A DNA stretch of 64,000 nt, taken from contig JBOFHK010000026.1 in the NCBI GenBank assembly GCA_051649605.1, positions 1-64,000 on the forward strand. Direction: 5' to 3'. Shown here in pieces: positions 8,507 through 16,896 of this stretch. Positions within the stretch are counted from its first letter, which is position 1, and every line of letters starts with the position of its first letter. This stretch comes from Brevinema_A sp051649605 (lineage in GTDB: Bacteria; Spirochaetota; Brevinematia; Brevinematales; Brevinemataceae). The notes below the pieces were generated by a model. That model was not told the origin of the DNA and did no database searches. It saw only the letters and a list, made by a program, of their open reading frames with translations. Position numbers and translations under genes: made by a program.

Positions 8507-8510
8507 ATAA
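8486..8510. repeat. Short tandem repeat (TATAA)x5
   Basis: Five perfect copies of TATAA in a row, lying between the -35 element and the ribosome-binding site of the EIIB-like gene. Such arrays can change copy number by replication slippage. Confidence 0.9.
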
Positions 8511-8524
8511 ATGAGGAGGAAATT

Positions 8525-9283
8525 ATGCTTAATTCGATAAATCCTACACAAAGTACCCAAAAATCTCTAGTAATTTCTCTATTTATCGCATTAGGGCTAA
8601 AAAATATTACCTCTATTGAATATTGTCTATCACGTATCCGTATCACTGTAACAGATCCTACATTATTAGCAGAAGATCATGTTTTTCTTCAGCATCAAGC
8701 TCAAGGAGTTACCCGAAATGGTGATTCTATCCATTTAATTTACAGCCAAAAGAGTGTATATCTTGCTTGTCAATTACAAATACTATTGGATACCTTCACC
8801 AATATAACAATTTTAGAATTAATATCCTATTTTCAAGGAATAAACTCTCTTAATAATATAACTCATTTCGATAGTGAAATCAAGATTTATTTTCATAATA
8901 TTGCACATCTTCAGCAAATTCCCATAGAAAAAATTAAAAAAATGTATCCTTGCCGTATTTACAACAATATTTTGGAAATTACCACTCCAAACGCAACAGA
9001 ACTTGCCCATCAAATTGAATACGCTATTTTCTATTGGGATTTTATTCAAAGTGCTTTTATTTTACAACAAATTCCCATTGCTTATATAGAAGCAATTCAC
9101 CAAAGTAATTATATCCTTAACCTCACTTTAAATAAAGTTATTTCCTACAATACAGAACATTGGCTTGCTGTAGGTTTAAGTATAGAAAATAACAAACTCA
9201 ATCCCTTAGAAATGAGTATTAGTAATTGTTCTGAGGAGTTATTTCGTACTTTATTAACATATTACCATTTTTTAAAAAAATAA
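8525..9283 (+). CDS. Stand-alone PTS EIIB-like protein, apparently with a second degenerate EIIB domain
   Basis: A soluble protein of 252 residues. Residues about 15-88 match the glucose/GlcNAc-family EIIB fold: ALGLKNITSIEYCLSRIRI fits the phosphocysteine motif (Cys34 followed by SRIR), and VTDPTLL and GDSIHLIY follow. Residues about 97-170 appear to repeat the same pattern (YFQGINSLNNI through NNILEITTPNATELAHQI) without the cysteine. The last 80 residues are unassigned. No EIIC or EIIA is fused or adjacent; class II aldolase follows. Its role may be phosphorelay or regulation, but this is inference. Confidence 0.6.
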   Translation: MLNSINPTQSTQKSLVISLFIALGLKNITSIEYCLSRIRITVTDPTLLAEDHVFLQHQAQGVTRNGDSIHLIYSQKSVYLACQLQILLDTFTNITILELISYFQGINSLNNITHFDSEIKIYFHNIAHLQQIPIEKIKKMYPCRIYNNILEITTPNATELAHQIEYAIFYWDFIQSAFILQQIPIAYIEAIHQSNYILNLTLNKVISYNTEHWLAVGLSIENNKLNPLEMSISNCSEELFRTLLTYYHFLKK

Positions 9284-9284
9284 A

Positions 9285-9313
9285 TTGACAAGAAATTAAG
9301 AACATACTATACT
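9285..9313 (+). promoter_or_regulatory. Strong promoter of fba
   Basis: TTGACA (9285-9290), 17 bases, TATACT (9308-9313). The -35 element begins right after the preceding stop codon, so the aldolase gene is transcribed on its own. Confidence 0.8.
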
Positions 9314-9340
9314 TATTTATAAAAAAATTAGGAGTTAACT

Positions 9341-10342
9341 ATGCATTACACAGAACTCGGTTTTGTTAATTCAAAAGTTATGTTTGAAGTAGCTGTGAAA
9401 GATAAATTTGCCGTTCCAGCATTCAACTTTAATAATATGGAGCAGATTCAAGCAATCGTTATGGCCTGTGTTGAAGTACAATCTCCTGTTATTCTACAAG
9501 TTTCTAAAGGGGCAAGAGCTTATGCCAACCCTATTCTTCTATCTTGGATGGGGCGGGGAGCTGTCGAAATGATGAAAACCTATGCCAAAGAAAAAGGTGT
9601 GGGAGAAATTCCTATGGTGCTTCATTTAGATCATGGAGATACTTTTGATACCTGTAAAGAATGTATCGAGTCAGGATTTTCTTCTGTAATGATCGATGGA
9701 TCTCACCACTCTTTTGAAGATAATATTACTTTATCTAAAAAAGTAGTAGAATACGCTCATCAATTTGATGTTACCGTAGAAGGAGAATTGGGGGTTTTAG
9801 CAGGTGTGGAAGATGATGTAGTCGCTGCCGAACATGTTTATACCCAACCAGAAGAAGTGGAAGAATTTGTTTCTAAAACAGGGGTTGATTCTTTAGCGAT
9901 TGCTATTGGGACTTCCCACGGTGCATTCAAATTTAAGCCAGGGCAAAAACCACAAATTCGTATGGATATTCTCAAAAAAATTGAAGAAAAAATTCCAGGA
10001 TTTCCTATTGTTCTCCATGGTTCTTCTTCTGTTCCTCAAGATGCCGTTGCGATGATTAACAAATACGGCGGAAAATTAGAAGATTCTATCGGTATCCCAG
10101 AAGAGCAATTATTTGAAGCAGCACATTCTGCTGTCTGTAAAATCAATATTGATTCTGATTCACGTTTAGTACTCACCGCACATCTCCGAAAATTTTTAGC
10201 CGAAAATCCTAGCGAATTCGATCCTAGAAAATACCTCAGCCCAGCTCGTGATGCCATGAGAGAAATGTACAAAGAAAAATGTATTAAAGTCCTAAACTCT
10301 GCTGGTAAAGCTCCAGCTATTATGGAAGCTTTAAAAAAATAA
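9341..10342 (+). CDS. fba: Fructose-bisphosphate aldolase, class II
   Basis: A glycolytic zinc-dependent aldolase that interconverts fructose-1,6-bisphosphate with dihydroxyacetone phosphate and glyceraldehyde-3-phosphate. Metal and substrate motifs are clear: PAFNFNNMEQ near the start, LHLDHGD, VMIDGSHHSFEDN, VEGELG, AIGTSHGAFKF and IVLHGSSSVP. Its 333 residues are normal for the family. It starts at ATG 9341 with TTAGGAG upstream. Its own strong promoter and a terminator make it a single-gene unit. Confidence 0.96.
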   Translation: MHYTELGFVNSKVMFEVAVKDKFAVPAFNFNNMEQIQAIVMACVEVQSPVILQVSKGARAYANPILLSWMGRGAVEMMKTYAKEKGVGEIPMVLHLDHGDTFDTCKECIESGFSSVMIDGSHHSFEDNITLSKKVVEYAHQFDVTVEGELGVLAGVEDDVVAAEHVYTQPEEVEEFVSKTGVDSLAIAIGTSHGAFKFKPGQKPQIRMDILKKIEEKIPGFPIVLHGSSSVPQDAVAMINKYGGKLEDSIGIPEEQLFEAAHSAVCKINIDSDSRLVLTAHLRKFLAENPSEFDPRKYLSPARDAMREMYKEKCIKVLNSAGKAPAIMEALKK

Positions 10343-10364
10343 TACCTTTTATCATCAATTTCAT

Positions 10365-10400
10365 AAAAAATAGTGGATATAAATATATCCACTATTTTTT
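10365..10400 (+). terminator. Terminator of fba
   Basis: The arms AAAAAATAGTGGATATA and TATATCCACTATTTTTT are separated by AA and end in a T run. Confidence 0.88.
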
Positions 10401-10456
10401 ATGAAATTTTCAGAATTATTCATATATTTAAATAAGCTATAAAAATACATTTTTTA

Positions 10457-10485
10457 TTGCAAAAATTAACAATACTTGTTATAAT
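10457..10485 (+). promoter_or_regulatory. Promoter of the lipoprotein-sppA-lptFG block
   Basis: TTGCAA (10457-10462), 17 bases, TATAAT (10480-10485), about 40 bases before the lipoprotein start. The genes that follow are closely packed to 15738, so this is likely their main promoter. Confidence 0.7.
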
Positions 10486-10527
10486 AAAAAAGAAATCGTC
10501 GATTTTAATGATAGAGTAGGAAATCTC

Positions 10528-11355
10528 ATGAATTTTTTAATACTAATATTACTTTTTTTAAATGGATGTATTTCCAATAATACCCTTGTTAAAGATGGAG
10601 AAGTCTATCTTTTTAAAGGTAAAGAACAAATTATTCTCTCTTTCGCCGTCTCAGAACCATCTCCTATCCTTCTAGACGATACGGCAACTACAACTGCTTT
10701 CCTCAGTCGTAAATTCCCTAAAAATCAAGATTCTATCTTGATAGAAGGGCTTACCGAAGATCGTTTTTATAATTTTTTTCTTATCGCTGATAACCTCTTT
10801 TCCGATTATTATAAAAATAGAATGCTCTTGTATGGGTATATTGCATCGCTCCATGAAGAATTTGTAGGGAAAAATAATACTCAACCTTTTATTCCTATCA
10901 GTGAATTTCAAAATTTTATGCAAAACAAAGAAGCCTCCCTTAAAGAAAGAGACCACCTATTAAAGTCAACGGTGGAATATGCTATTGATCATGTGTTTTT
11001 TGTCTCTATTTTAGAGCTTTTAGAAAGACCTCAGCGTTATTTCTATCCTCAAAATACTCGAGAAGAGCTTTTTCAGATATTAATCTATCCAGAAATTCTT
11101 ACTTTTTGGAATTATATGCAATTTCGCTTTGGCAATCGCTTACTTTTCGATATGCTAAAACAAGACTATAACGCTGAAAGTTGGAAGATAGCTTTTGGTG
11201 AAGAGCCTAACAATCTCGAATCCGCTTACGTCAACACCCTCAAAGAGTCTTACAAAAACTCTTTGATCCTTTCTATAACAAGTAATTATCAAGACTTTAC
11301 CAATTCTTTACAATTATATATGTCTGGAACCAAAAAATCCCTTATAAAAGAATAA
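10528..11355 (+). CDS. Predicted lipoprotein of unknown function
   Basis: A 275-residue protein with a short hydrophobic signal and lipobox FLNGC, so probably lipid-anchored. The mature part is mixed alpha/beta by composition, with many aromatic residues (for example FYNFFLIADNLFSDYY). I do not recognise a family. It lies 17 bases upstream of sppA and shares its promoter. This puts it with envelope genes; peptidase-like (gluzincin-type) folds are a thought, but I see no HExxH motif, so I assign no activity. Confidence 0.7.
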   Translation: MNFLILILLFLNGCISNNTLVKDGEVYLFKGKEQIILSFAVSEPSPILLDDTATTTAFLSRKFPKNQDSILIEGLTEDRFYNFFLIADNLFSDYYKNRMLLYGYIASLHEEFVGKNNTQPFIPISEFQNFMQNKEASLKERDHLLKSTVEYAIDHVFFVSILELLERPQRYFYPQNTREELFQILIYPEILTFWNYMQFRFGNRLLFDMLKQDYNAESWKIAFGEEPNNLESAYVNTLKESYKNSLILSITSNYQDFTNSLQLYMSGTKKSLIKE

Positions 11356-11372
11356 AATAGGAGACTATTAAT

Positions 11373-12356
11373 ATGAAAAAAAACATTTTATTGATCACGC
11401 TCGTGTTTTTTTATGGTATTGGAGTTATTACTTCAATTATCATTTTGGCAACAGGAACAAAAAAACAAGAGCAATCAACAACAAATACTATAGAAACTAT
11501 TAGTTCTTTATCTTCTTTAAGCAAAAAAAATAAAAATATTATTGGTGTTATTAATATTAATGCCCCAATTTCTTTTATGGAAGAACCATCGAGTTTTATT
11601 ATTCCTCAACAAGGTGGGGCTAAATTTTGGATGGATCAAATGCATTATGCTACCACCAACACTAATATCAAAGCAGTGATTATTCGTGTTAATAGCCCAG
11701 GGGGGACTGTCGGAGCTTCTCAAGAGCTCCATGCTGGGGTACAACGGATTAAAGCAGCAGGTAAACCTGTTATTACTAGCGTTGCCGATTTATCAGCTTC
11801 AGGGGCATATTATGCTACGGTAGGATCAGACCGAATTTTTGCAAATCCAGGATCGCTCATCGGCAGTATTGGAGTAATTTTAGGGGGAGTTGAATTTTCC
11901 GAGCTACTTTCTAAAATAGGGATCAAATACCAAGCCATCACTAGTGGGGTAAATAAAGATATTCTCTCTCCCTACAAAAAAATGAGTCCTGAACAACAAC
12001 AGTTTTTACAAACCATGGTGAATAATACATACAACCAATTTCTCACAGCCGTAGCAGAAGGACGTGGCAAAGACAAGGAAACAATACGCCCTTTAGCAGA
12101 TGGAAGTATTTTCACAGGGGAACAAGCAGTTGCTAATGGGTTAATCGACGCTGTGGGTAGTTTTTATGATGTTGTTACCTATACAAAAGAACAGTATCAA
12201 TTAGATACTGCAGACGTAGAAGTTATCGCACCAACAAAAAGCGGATTTAATATCTCTGATTTGATTACTGTTTTTACTCCCCAACCAAAAATCAATTTAA
12301 TTAATACAGAACCAAAATTTGGTAGCTCCCCTGTATTATATTTATATCAGTTTTAG
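11373..12356 (+). CDS. sppA: Signal peptide peptidase SppA (short form)
   Basis: A membrane-anchored serine protease that degrades cleaved signal peptides. One N-terminal TM helix (about residues 5-27) precedes a ClpP-like domain. The oxyanion region is RVNSPGGTVGAS, the nucleophile is probably Ser143 in SASGAYYA, and the general base is Lys195 in SGVNKDILSPYK. The length of 327 residues matches the single-domain form rather than the duplicated E. coli form. AGGAG lies upstream of ATG 11373. Confidence 0.93.
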   Translation: MKKNILLITLVFFYGIGVITSIIILATGTKKQEQSTTNTIETISSLSSLSKKNKNIIGVININAPISFMEEPSSFIIPQQGGAKFWMDQMHYATTNTNIKAVIIRVNSPGGTVGASQELHAGVQRIKAAGKPVITSVADLSASGAYYATVGSDRIFANPGSLIGSIGVILGGVEFSELLSKIGIKYQAITSGVNKDILSPYKKMSPEQQQFLQTMVNNTYNQFLTAVAEGRGKDKETIRPLADGSIFTGEQAVANGLIDAVGSFYDVVTYTKEQYQLDTADVEVIAPTKSGFNISDLITVFTPQPKINLINTEPKFGSSPVLYLYQF

Positions 12357-12367
12357 TAGAGTCCACT

Positions 12368-12928
12368 ATGTATAGAATATTATGGATTAGTTTAGGATTA
12401 TTTGAAAATTTTGACAAAAATTTCAAACGTTTAAAAATGATTAACAGTAAAAAACTCTTTATCAATAGTTTATTAATTTCCAGTTTAGGATTGATCGCCT
12501 TTTTTTTAGGAACTATGCTTGCAAAAGGGGTAGGAGCTCCTCATACGGTATTTTTTCAACTTCTCGCTGTATATATTAGCTCTTATTTATTTTTATGTGT
12601 TGTTCTTACGGGATTAAATATCTCCCATTATAAAACAAATATACTCCAATTTTTTGGATTGTACCTTCTTATGGATTTTCCTTTATTAGCAGCTCTTCCT
12701 TTTTTTCTAATTGGGTATTCTTTTCCAATACTCCAAACAATAGTTGGGATTATTAGCTTTATTTTATGGGCAAGTACAGTAGTGCTAAAAATTAAATTAT
12801 TTATGAAGTATTTTAATATTTCTTTCTCACAAGTACTAGTACTCTATACCCTCCCTACGGTACTTCTATTTTTATTGGTCATCACAAGTACGATTTCTAT
12901 CTTTAACACGGTGGTTGCTTTATTTTAA
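12368..12928 (+). CDS. Small multi-pass membrane protein (YIP1-like)
   Basis: A 186-residue hydrophobic protein with about five predicted TM helices after a short N-terminal soluble stretch. The layout, with an early FINSLLISSLGLIAFFLG helix and a polar ISHYKTN segment between helices, resembles the YIP1 domain family, but similarity is weak by eye. It starts 11 bases after sppA with a poor ribosome site, and lptF-like genes follow. It may take part in envelope or membrane homeostasis; no specific function can be claimed. Confidence 0.65.
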   Translation: MYRILWISLGLFENFDKNFKRLKMINSKKLFINSLLISSLGLIAFFLGTMLAKGVGAPHTVFFQLLAVYISSYLFLCVVLTGLNISHYKTNILQFFGLYLLMDFPLLAALPFFLIGYSFPILQTIVGIISFILWASTVVLKIKLFMKYFNISFSQVLVLYTLPTVLLFLLVITSTISIFNTVVALF

Positions 12929-12962
12929 CAATCCTTAGAAAAACATGAGGAATAAATAACAA

Positions 12963-14366
12963 ATGATTGTAGAATCAATAAAAAAACTTTTATATACATG
13001 GTTTTATACAGCATTAGACCGTTATTTTTATTCCCAACTCCTGATTAATTATATTATTGGAGTGTCATTTTTCTCATCTATTATTATGATTAATGAATTG
13101 TACTATATTATTCGTTACTATTTTGAACAAAATGTTCCTTTATTTCATGTACTTAGTATGATGGGGGCATTAATGCCCTTTTTAGTATCGTTTTCTGTGC
13201 CTTTTGGAGTACTACCTGCTTATTTATTATTGATGGGACAATTATCTCAAGACAGCGAAATCGTCGCCATGCGTGCCTGTGGAATCTCACAATTTCGAAT
13301 TATGCTCCCTGGAATCATCTTTGGGATTGCAATTATGATTTTCGCCTTTAATTTTAAGAATTATATCGAAACAGCTTCTAATACGTACTATCTCCAACTC
13401 AAAAGTAAAGTACTTTCTCAAAAACCTGTTGTACAGCTCCTAGATAATGTATTTCTCAATATTGGATCAGTCCAGCTAAGCTTTGAACGTGTATCTCAGG
13501 TCGAAGGCAGTGAAGATATTCTACACAACGTTTATGCAGTTGATGTTGCAAATCGTCAAACAATTCGAGCCGAAGAAGGGCGGATTTATGTTAGCCCTGA
13601 TAATCCTGAACACTATATTATGAAATTTTTACGAGGAGATATTAATCAGCTCTCCTATAAAACTAATATAAACATTCTTACCAATACCGATAACGGAGAA
13701 ATAATCCAAAGTAACCAAGTCGTCAGCGAAGAATTTTATCTATCTTCCTTTGGAGCAATGACTCTTCATAACTATGTATGGCTTCCTGGAGATGGCTATT
13801 ATAAAGGGCCAGATACTTATACATTTAGCGAACTAAAAGAGCAAATTGATCTAAAGCCAGATAATATCAATACAAGAGAAAGTTATCGAACAATTTCTAG
13901 TAACAAAAATATCCTAGATCGTTTACTAAAAGAAGTCCAATTTATTCCTGGGTTACTCTATCACAGGGCAGAAGACTCAACAGACCTCCAAGCAATATCC
14001 AATTTTATGCAATCTAATATCCCTTTATTACAAGAAAAAGTAAATAATTCATCAGCTCAACTCTCTCAAATCCGCTCTTCTCTCCCAAATTATGATATTA
14101 TGAAACTCTACGACAAACTTGCCTTACCAGCAATCGCACTCGTATTTGCCATCCTATCTCTTCCTTTGGGAATGTTCTCCGCTCGTAGTGGAAGAGGAGA
14201 AGGGCTTAGTATTAGTCTTGTCATTGTCCTCGTGTTTTATGGATTCAAATCAGCCATCGAAAATACAATTACTCAAAATAAACTTCCTCCAGAATTTGTT
14301 TGGTTACCAACCATTTGTTTTGGTCTTGTTGCTATCATTCTGTATATAAAAAAACTTAACGAATAG
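12963..14366 (+). CDS. LptF/LptG-family permease
   Basis: A 467-residue inner-membrane permease of the YjgP/YjgQ family, which with LptB extracts lipopolysaccharide (or an equivalent glycolipid) from the inner membrane. Family marks are the three N-terminal TM helices, the MRACGISQFRIMLPGI coupling-helix segment, a periplasmic beta-jellyroll (about residues 130-370) and three C-terminal helices containing SLPLGMFSARSGRGEG. It pairs with the next gene, 7 bases downstream. Which of the two is LptF and which LptG is uncertain. Confidence 0.88.
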   Translation: MIVESIKKLLYTWFYTALDRYFYSQLLINYIIGVSFFSSIIMINELYYIIRYYFEQNVPLFHVLSMMGALMPFLVSFSVPFGVLPAYLLLMGQLSQDSEIVAMRACGISQFRIMLPGIIFGIAIMIFAFNFKNYIETASNTYYLQLKSKVLSQKPVVQLLDNVFLNIGSVQLSFERVSQVEGSEDILHNVYAVDVANRQTIRAEEGRIYVSPDNPEHYIMKFLRGDINQLSYKTNINILTNTDNGEIIQSNQVVSEEFYLSSFGAMTLHNYVWLPGDGYYKGPDTYTFSELKEQIDLKPDNINTRESYRTISSNKNILDRLLKEVQFIPGLLYHRAEDSTDLQAISNFMQSNIPLLQEKVNNSSAQLSQIRSSLPNYDIMKLYDKLALPAIALVFAILSLPLGMFSARSGRGEGLSISLVIVLVFYGFKSAIENTITQNKLPPEFVWLPTICFGLVAIILYIKKLNE

Positions 14367-14373
14367 AGGTCTT

Positions 14374-15738
14374 ATGAAAACATTTGTTTCTAATTTATTT
14401 CAACCATTAGCACCGATTTTTGAAATATTAAAAGATATTACTTATTTTTTCTCAAATATGTTTTTTGGATTTATTAATTTTTTTCATAAAGATCATTTTA
14501 TTGCCAATATCAGAACTCTTCGCTGGAACAAACTAGACTCCTATATTATGAGCCAGTTTTTTATGGCAACCATAGGATCGATTGTTTTATTTGTATCTAT
14601 TTATGAACTTGCTCAAATTTTCCAAGATTTAAGGCAAATCCCAGAAGATGTCAATCACTATTACCTCAATCTTCATTATCTTAATACTGTTCCTTACTGG
14701 ACTTTCATTCTCCAACCTTTTGGGTTTTTATTTGCTACTGTCTATGTTCTGAGTAAATTATCTTCTACCAGAGAAATGATTGCTATGGTAAGTACAGGTA
14801 CCAGTATCTATCGATTAACATTTTATATGCTCCTTTTTTCTACCTTGTATTATATTTTTATTATCACCTATTTAATGAACAATTTTATTTTACCTAGTTA
14901 TCAAAAATCATTTATTTATCGACGTATTGCATTAAATCAGGCAAAATTAGGAGAATTAAGTTTTTTAAACGACAATAAAGACTTTACTATTTTTGGTTCT
15001 GATAATTTATTATATCTTGGTAAATATTATAATGCTACCGAAAAATACATCGAAGACGCTACTGTCATCCAATACCTGAACCGTGATGAGATTGAAGATG
15101 CTCCTATATTTATCCCAGCAGAAGCCGAGAGTGCTTGGATTCATACCAATCGTATCAATTTAGAATCACTAAAAAATATCCAAGTCTCCGACCGAATGAG
15201 CTTTAAAAAACGAATTGACGCCCAACGTCTCTATTGGAACGAAATTCAGCAATCATGGGCAATTTCTAATGGTACGGAAAGACTTATTAGTGAAAGTGGA
15301 AAATTATTTTCTTTTAGAAAGATTGATTTTGAAATCGATCCTTCTTTAGGGGATCCTTATTGGTTTTTTGAAAGAAACTGGTATCCTATTGATGCGATGA
15401 CCGTTGAAGAAGGGCTTCAGCATATTGATAAGTTAAAACGTTCTGGGAGAGCGTACCATAGCGAACTAACCAAATACTATGCAAAAGACGCTTACCCTCT
15501 AGGGATTATTTTTGTGATTATGATTGGGATTGGGATTGTCAATATGGCTTCTAAAAAAGTCTCTGTCCCTATCAACAGTGCCATTAGTATGGCTCTATTC
15601 ATTGTGTATTATTTAATGTATACTTCATTTTTAGGATTAGCAGGACGAGGCGACGTAACTCCCCTTATTGGAGGTTTTGGAGGTAGTATTCTATTTGGCA
15701 TTTTAGCTTTTGTGCTTTATAGCCGTTCAACTACCTAA
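14374..15738 (+). CDS. LptF/LptG-family permease, second subunit
   Basis: A 454-residue partner of the preceding permease with the same plan: N-terminal helices, the EMIAMVSTGTSIYRL cytoplasmic segment, a periplasmic domain and C-terminal helices (LGIIFVIMIGIGIVNMASKK). The first 55 residues form an extra N-terminal extension before the first family helix. It ends 12 bases before the convergent holB gene with no obvious terminator between them. Many spirochaetes keep these permeases whether or not they make classical LPS, so the cargo is open. Confidence 0.87.
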   Translation: MKTFVSNLFQPLAPIFEILKDITYFFSNMFFGFINFFHKDHFIANIRTLRWNKLDSYIMSQFFMATIGSIVLFVSIYELAQIFQDLRQIPEDVNHYYLNLHYLNTVPYWTFILQPFGFLFATVYVLSKLSSTREMIAMVSTGTSIYRLTFYMLLFSTLYYIFIITYLMNNFILPSYQKSFIYRRIALNQAKLGELSFLNDNKDFTIFGSDNLLYLGKYYNATEKYIEDATVIQYLNRDEIEDAPIFIPAEAESAWIHTNRINLESLKNIQVSDRMSFKKRIDAQRLYWNEIQQSWAISNGTERLISESGKLFSFRKIDFEIDPSLGDPYWFFERNWYPIDAMTVEEGLQHIDKLKRSGRAYHSELTKYYAKDAYPLGIIFVIMIGIGIVNMASKKVSVPINSAISMALFIVYYLMYTSFLGLAGRGDVTPLIGGFGGSILFGILAFVLYSRSTT

Positions 15739-15750
15739 CGACCAACAAAT

Positions 15751-16896
15751 CTATGAATTTCTCCGCAGAATCCGAGAAAGATCCAACAGGAAATTCGGTA
15801 GAAGATATTCATCTTTTATAACAGAACGACGGATATGAACAAAAAGAGATTCCACTTGCTGGACGAGTTCTTCTAATTCGGCAGTAGTGATTTTAGAAAA
15901 TAACGCACTAAACTGTTGGTACTGAGGATATTTTAAGCTAATATCAATAGCTCTAAGCTGTGATTGACGTTGTCTTAATCCATCTTCCAAACATTTGATT
16001 AATTCTTCCAAAAACAAAATACTTTGCCCTTGTTTGGCTAGCATTTCCGCAAACTGGACAAAAGAAATTCCAAATTCTATCTTAGGTGAACAGTGTGTAA
16101 AAAACTCTTGGAGTAACTGGATTTTTTTACTAGATAATTCATAAACAGATTCGCTCATTATTTCGATAGAAGTTCCATATATACCGCCTAAAAACTCTAA
16201 CTCTGCATCCAAGGGTTTTTTAATTGGGATCTTTAATGTTCGGGATAAAATCGTTGGTAAAATTGTCTTTTCTGTTTGAGCCGTTAGAATAAGCCAATGA
16301 TTGGGATAAGGTTCTTCAAGTAGCTTTAAGGCTGAATTCTGTGTTGTAGGATCTGCTAAATCAAAATCTGATAAAATACTAACACGACCAACACTCTTTG
16401 CCGAATGAAAGGTAATCGCTTCTCGAATTACATTAATAGGAAGACCCGATTTTTTATCGAGAACCAAAGCTAGCTGTACCAATTGATCAATCAACTTAAA
16501 ATCCTGAGGAAAAACGTGGTTGTTGATTAGTTCATCAAGCTGATTTTTTAAAGAAGACAGTTTTATTTCACTAGAAATATTTTCATCAATAGCAAGAATT
16601 ATTCCAATACGCCGCTGTAATAAATAAAGCCAAGTCCAAGCCTCCATCGAAGCAGGATTTTTTTTCAAAAAAAAATCGGCTTTTAAAGACCAATGATCGT
16701 TACGAAAATAAAATAAATTGCTACTGGTAAGAGGGTTTTCTTTTAAAATAAATTCGGCTAAATCCAAAGCACAAGCCGTTTTACCACAACCAGGCACTCC
16801 TGTTAGTAATAACGCTCTACTCTGTTGATCGGTAATTCCTTTGAGAAAGGAAACAAAAGCACCGCTATTGTTTTTTCTAAACATATTATTTACCAT
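15751..16896 (-). CDS. holB: DNA polymerase III delta-prime-like clamp-loader subunit
   Basis: An AAA+ clamp-loader protein of about 381 residues. The Walker A motif GVPGCGKTA lies near the N-terminus. The segment SILSDFDLADPTTQNSALKL followed by EEPYPNHWLILTAQ and TILSRTLKIPI matches the delta-prime/tau sensor region (normally NALLKxLEEPP and a SRC arginine finger). I see no zinc-ribbon cysteines. Start choice is uncertain: ATG 16896 (11-base overlap with recJ), ATG 16884, or TTG 16905. Overlap with recJ indicates co-transcription. Confidence 0.8.
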   Translation of the reverse strand: MVNNMFRKNNSGAFVSFLKGITDQQSRALLLTGVPGCGKTACALDLAEFILKENPLTSSNLFYFRNDHWSLKADFFLKKNPASMEAWTWLYLLQRRIGIILAIDENISSEIKLSSLKNQLDELINNHVFPQDFKLIDQLVQLALVLDKKSGLPINVIREAITFHSAKSVGRVSILSDFDLADPTTQNSALKLLEEPYPNHWLILTAQTEKTILPTILSRTLKIPIKKPLDAELEFLGGIYGTSIEIMSESVYELSSKKIQLLQEFFTHCSPKIEFGISFVQFAEMLAKQGQSILFLEELIKCLEDGLRQRQSQLRAIDISLKYPQYQQFSALFSKITTAELEELVQQVESLFVHIRRSVIKDEYLLPNFLLDLSRILRRNS

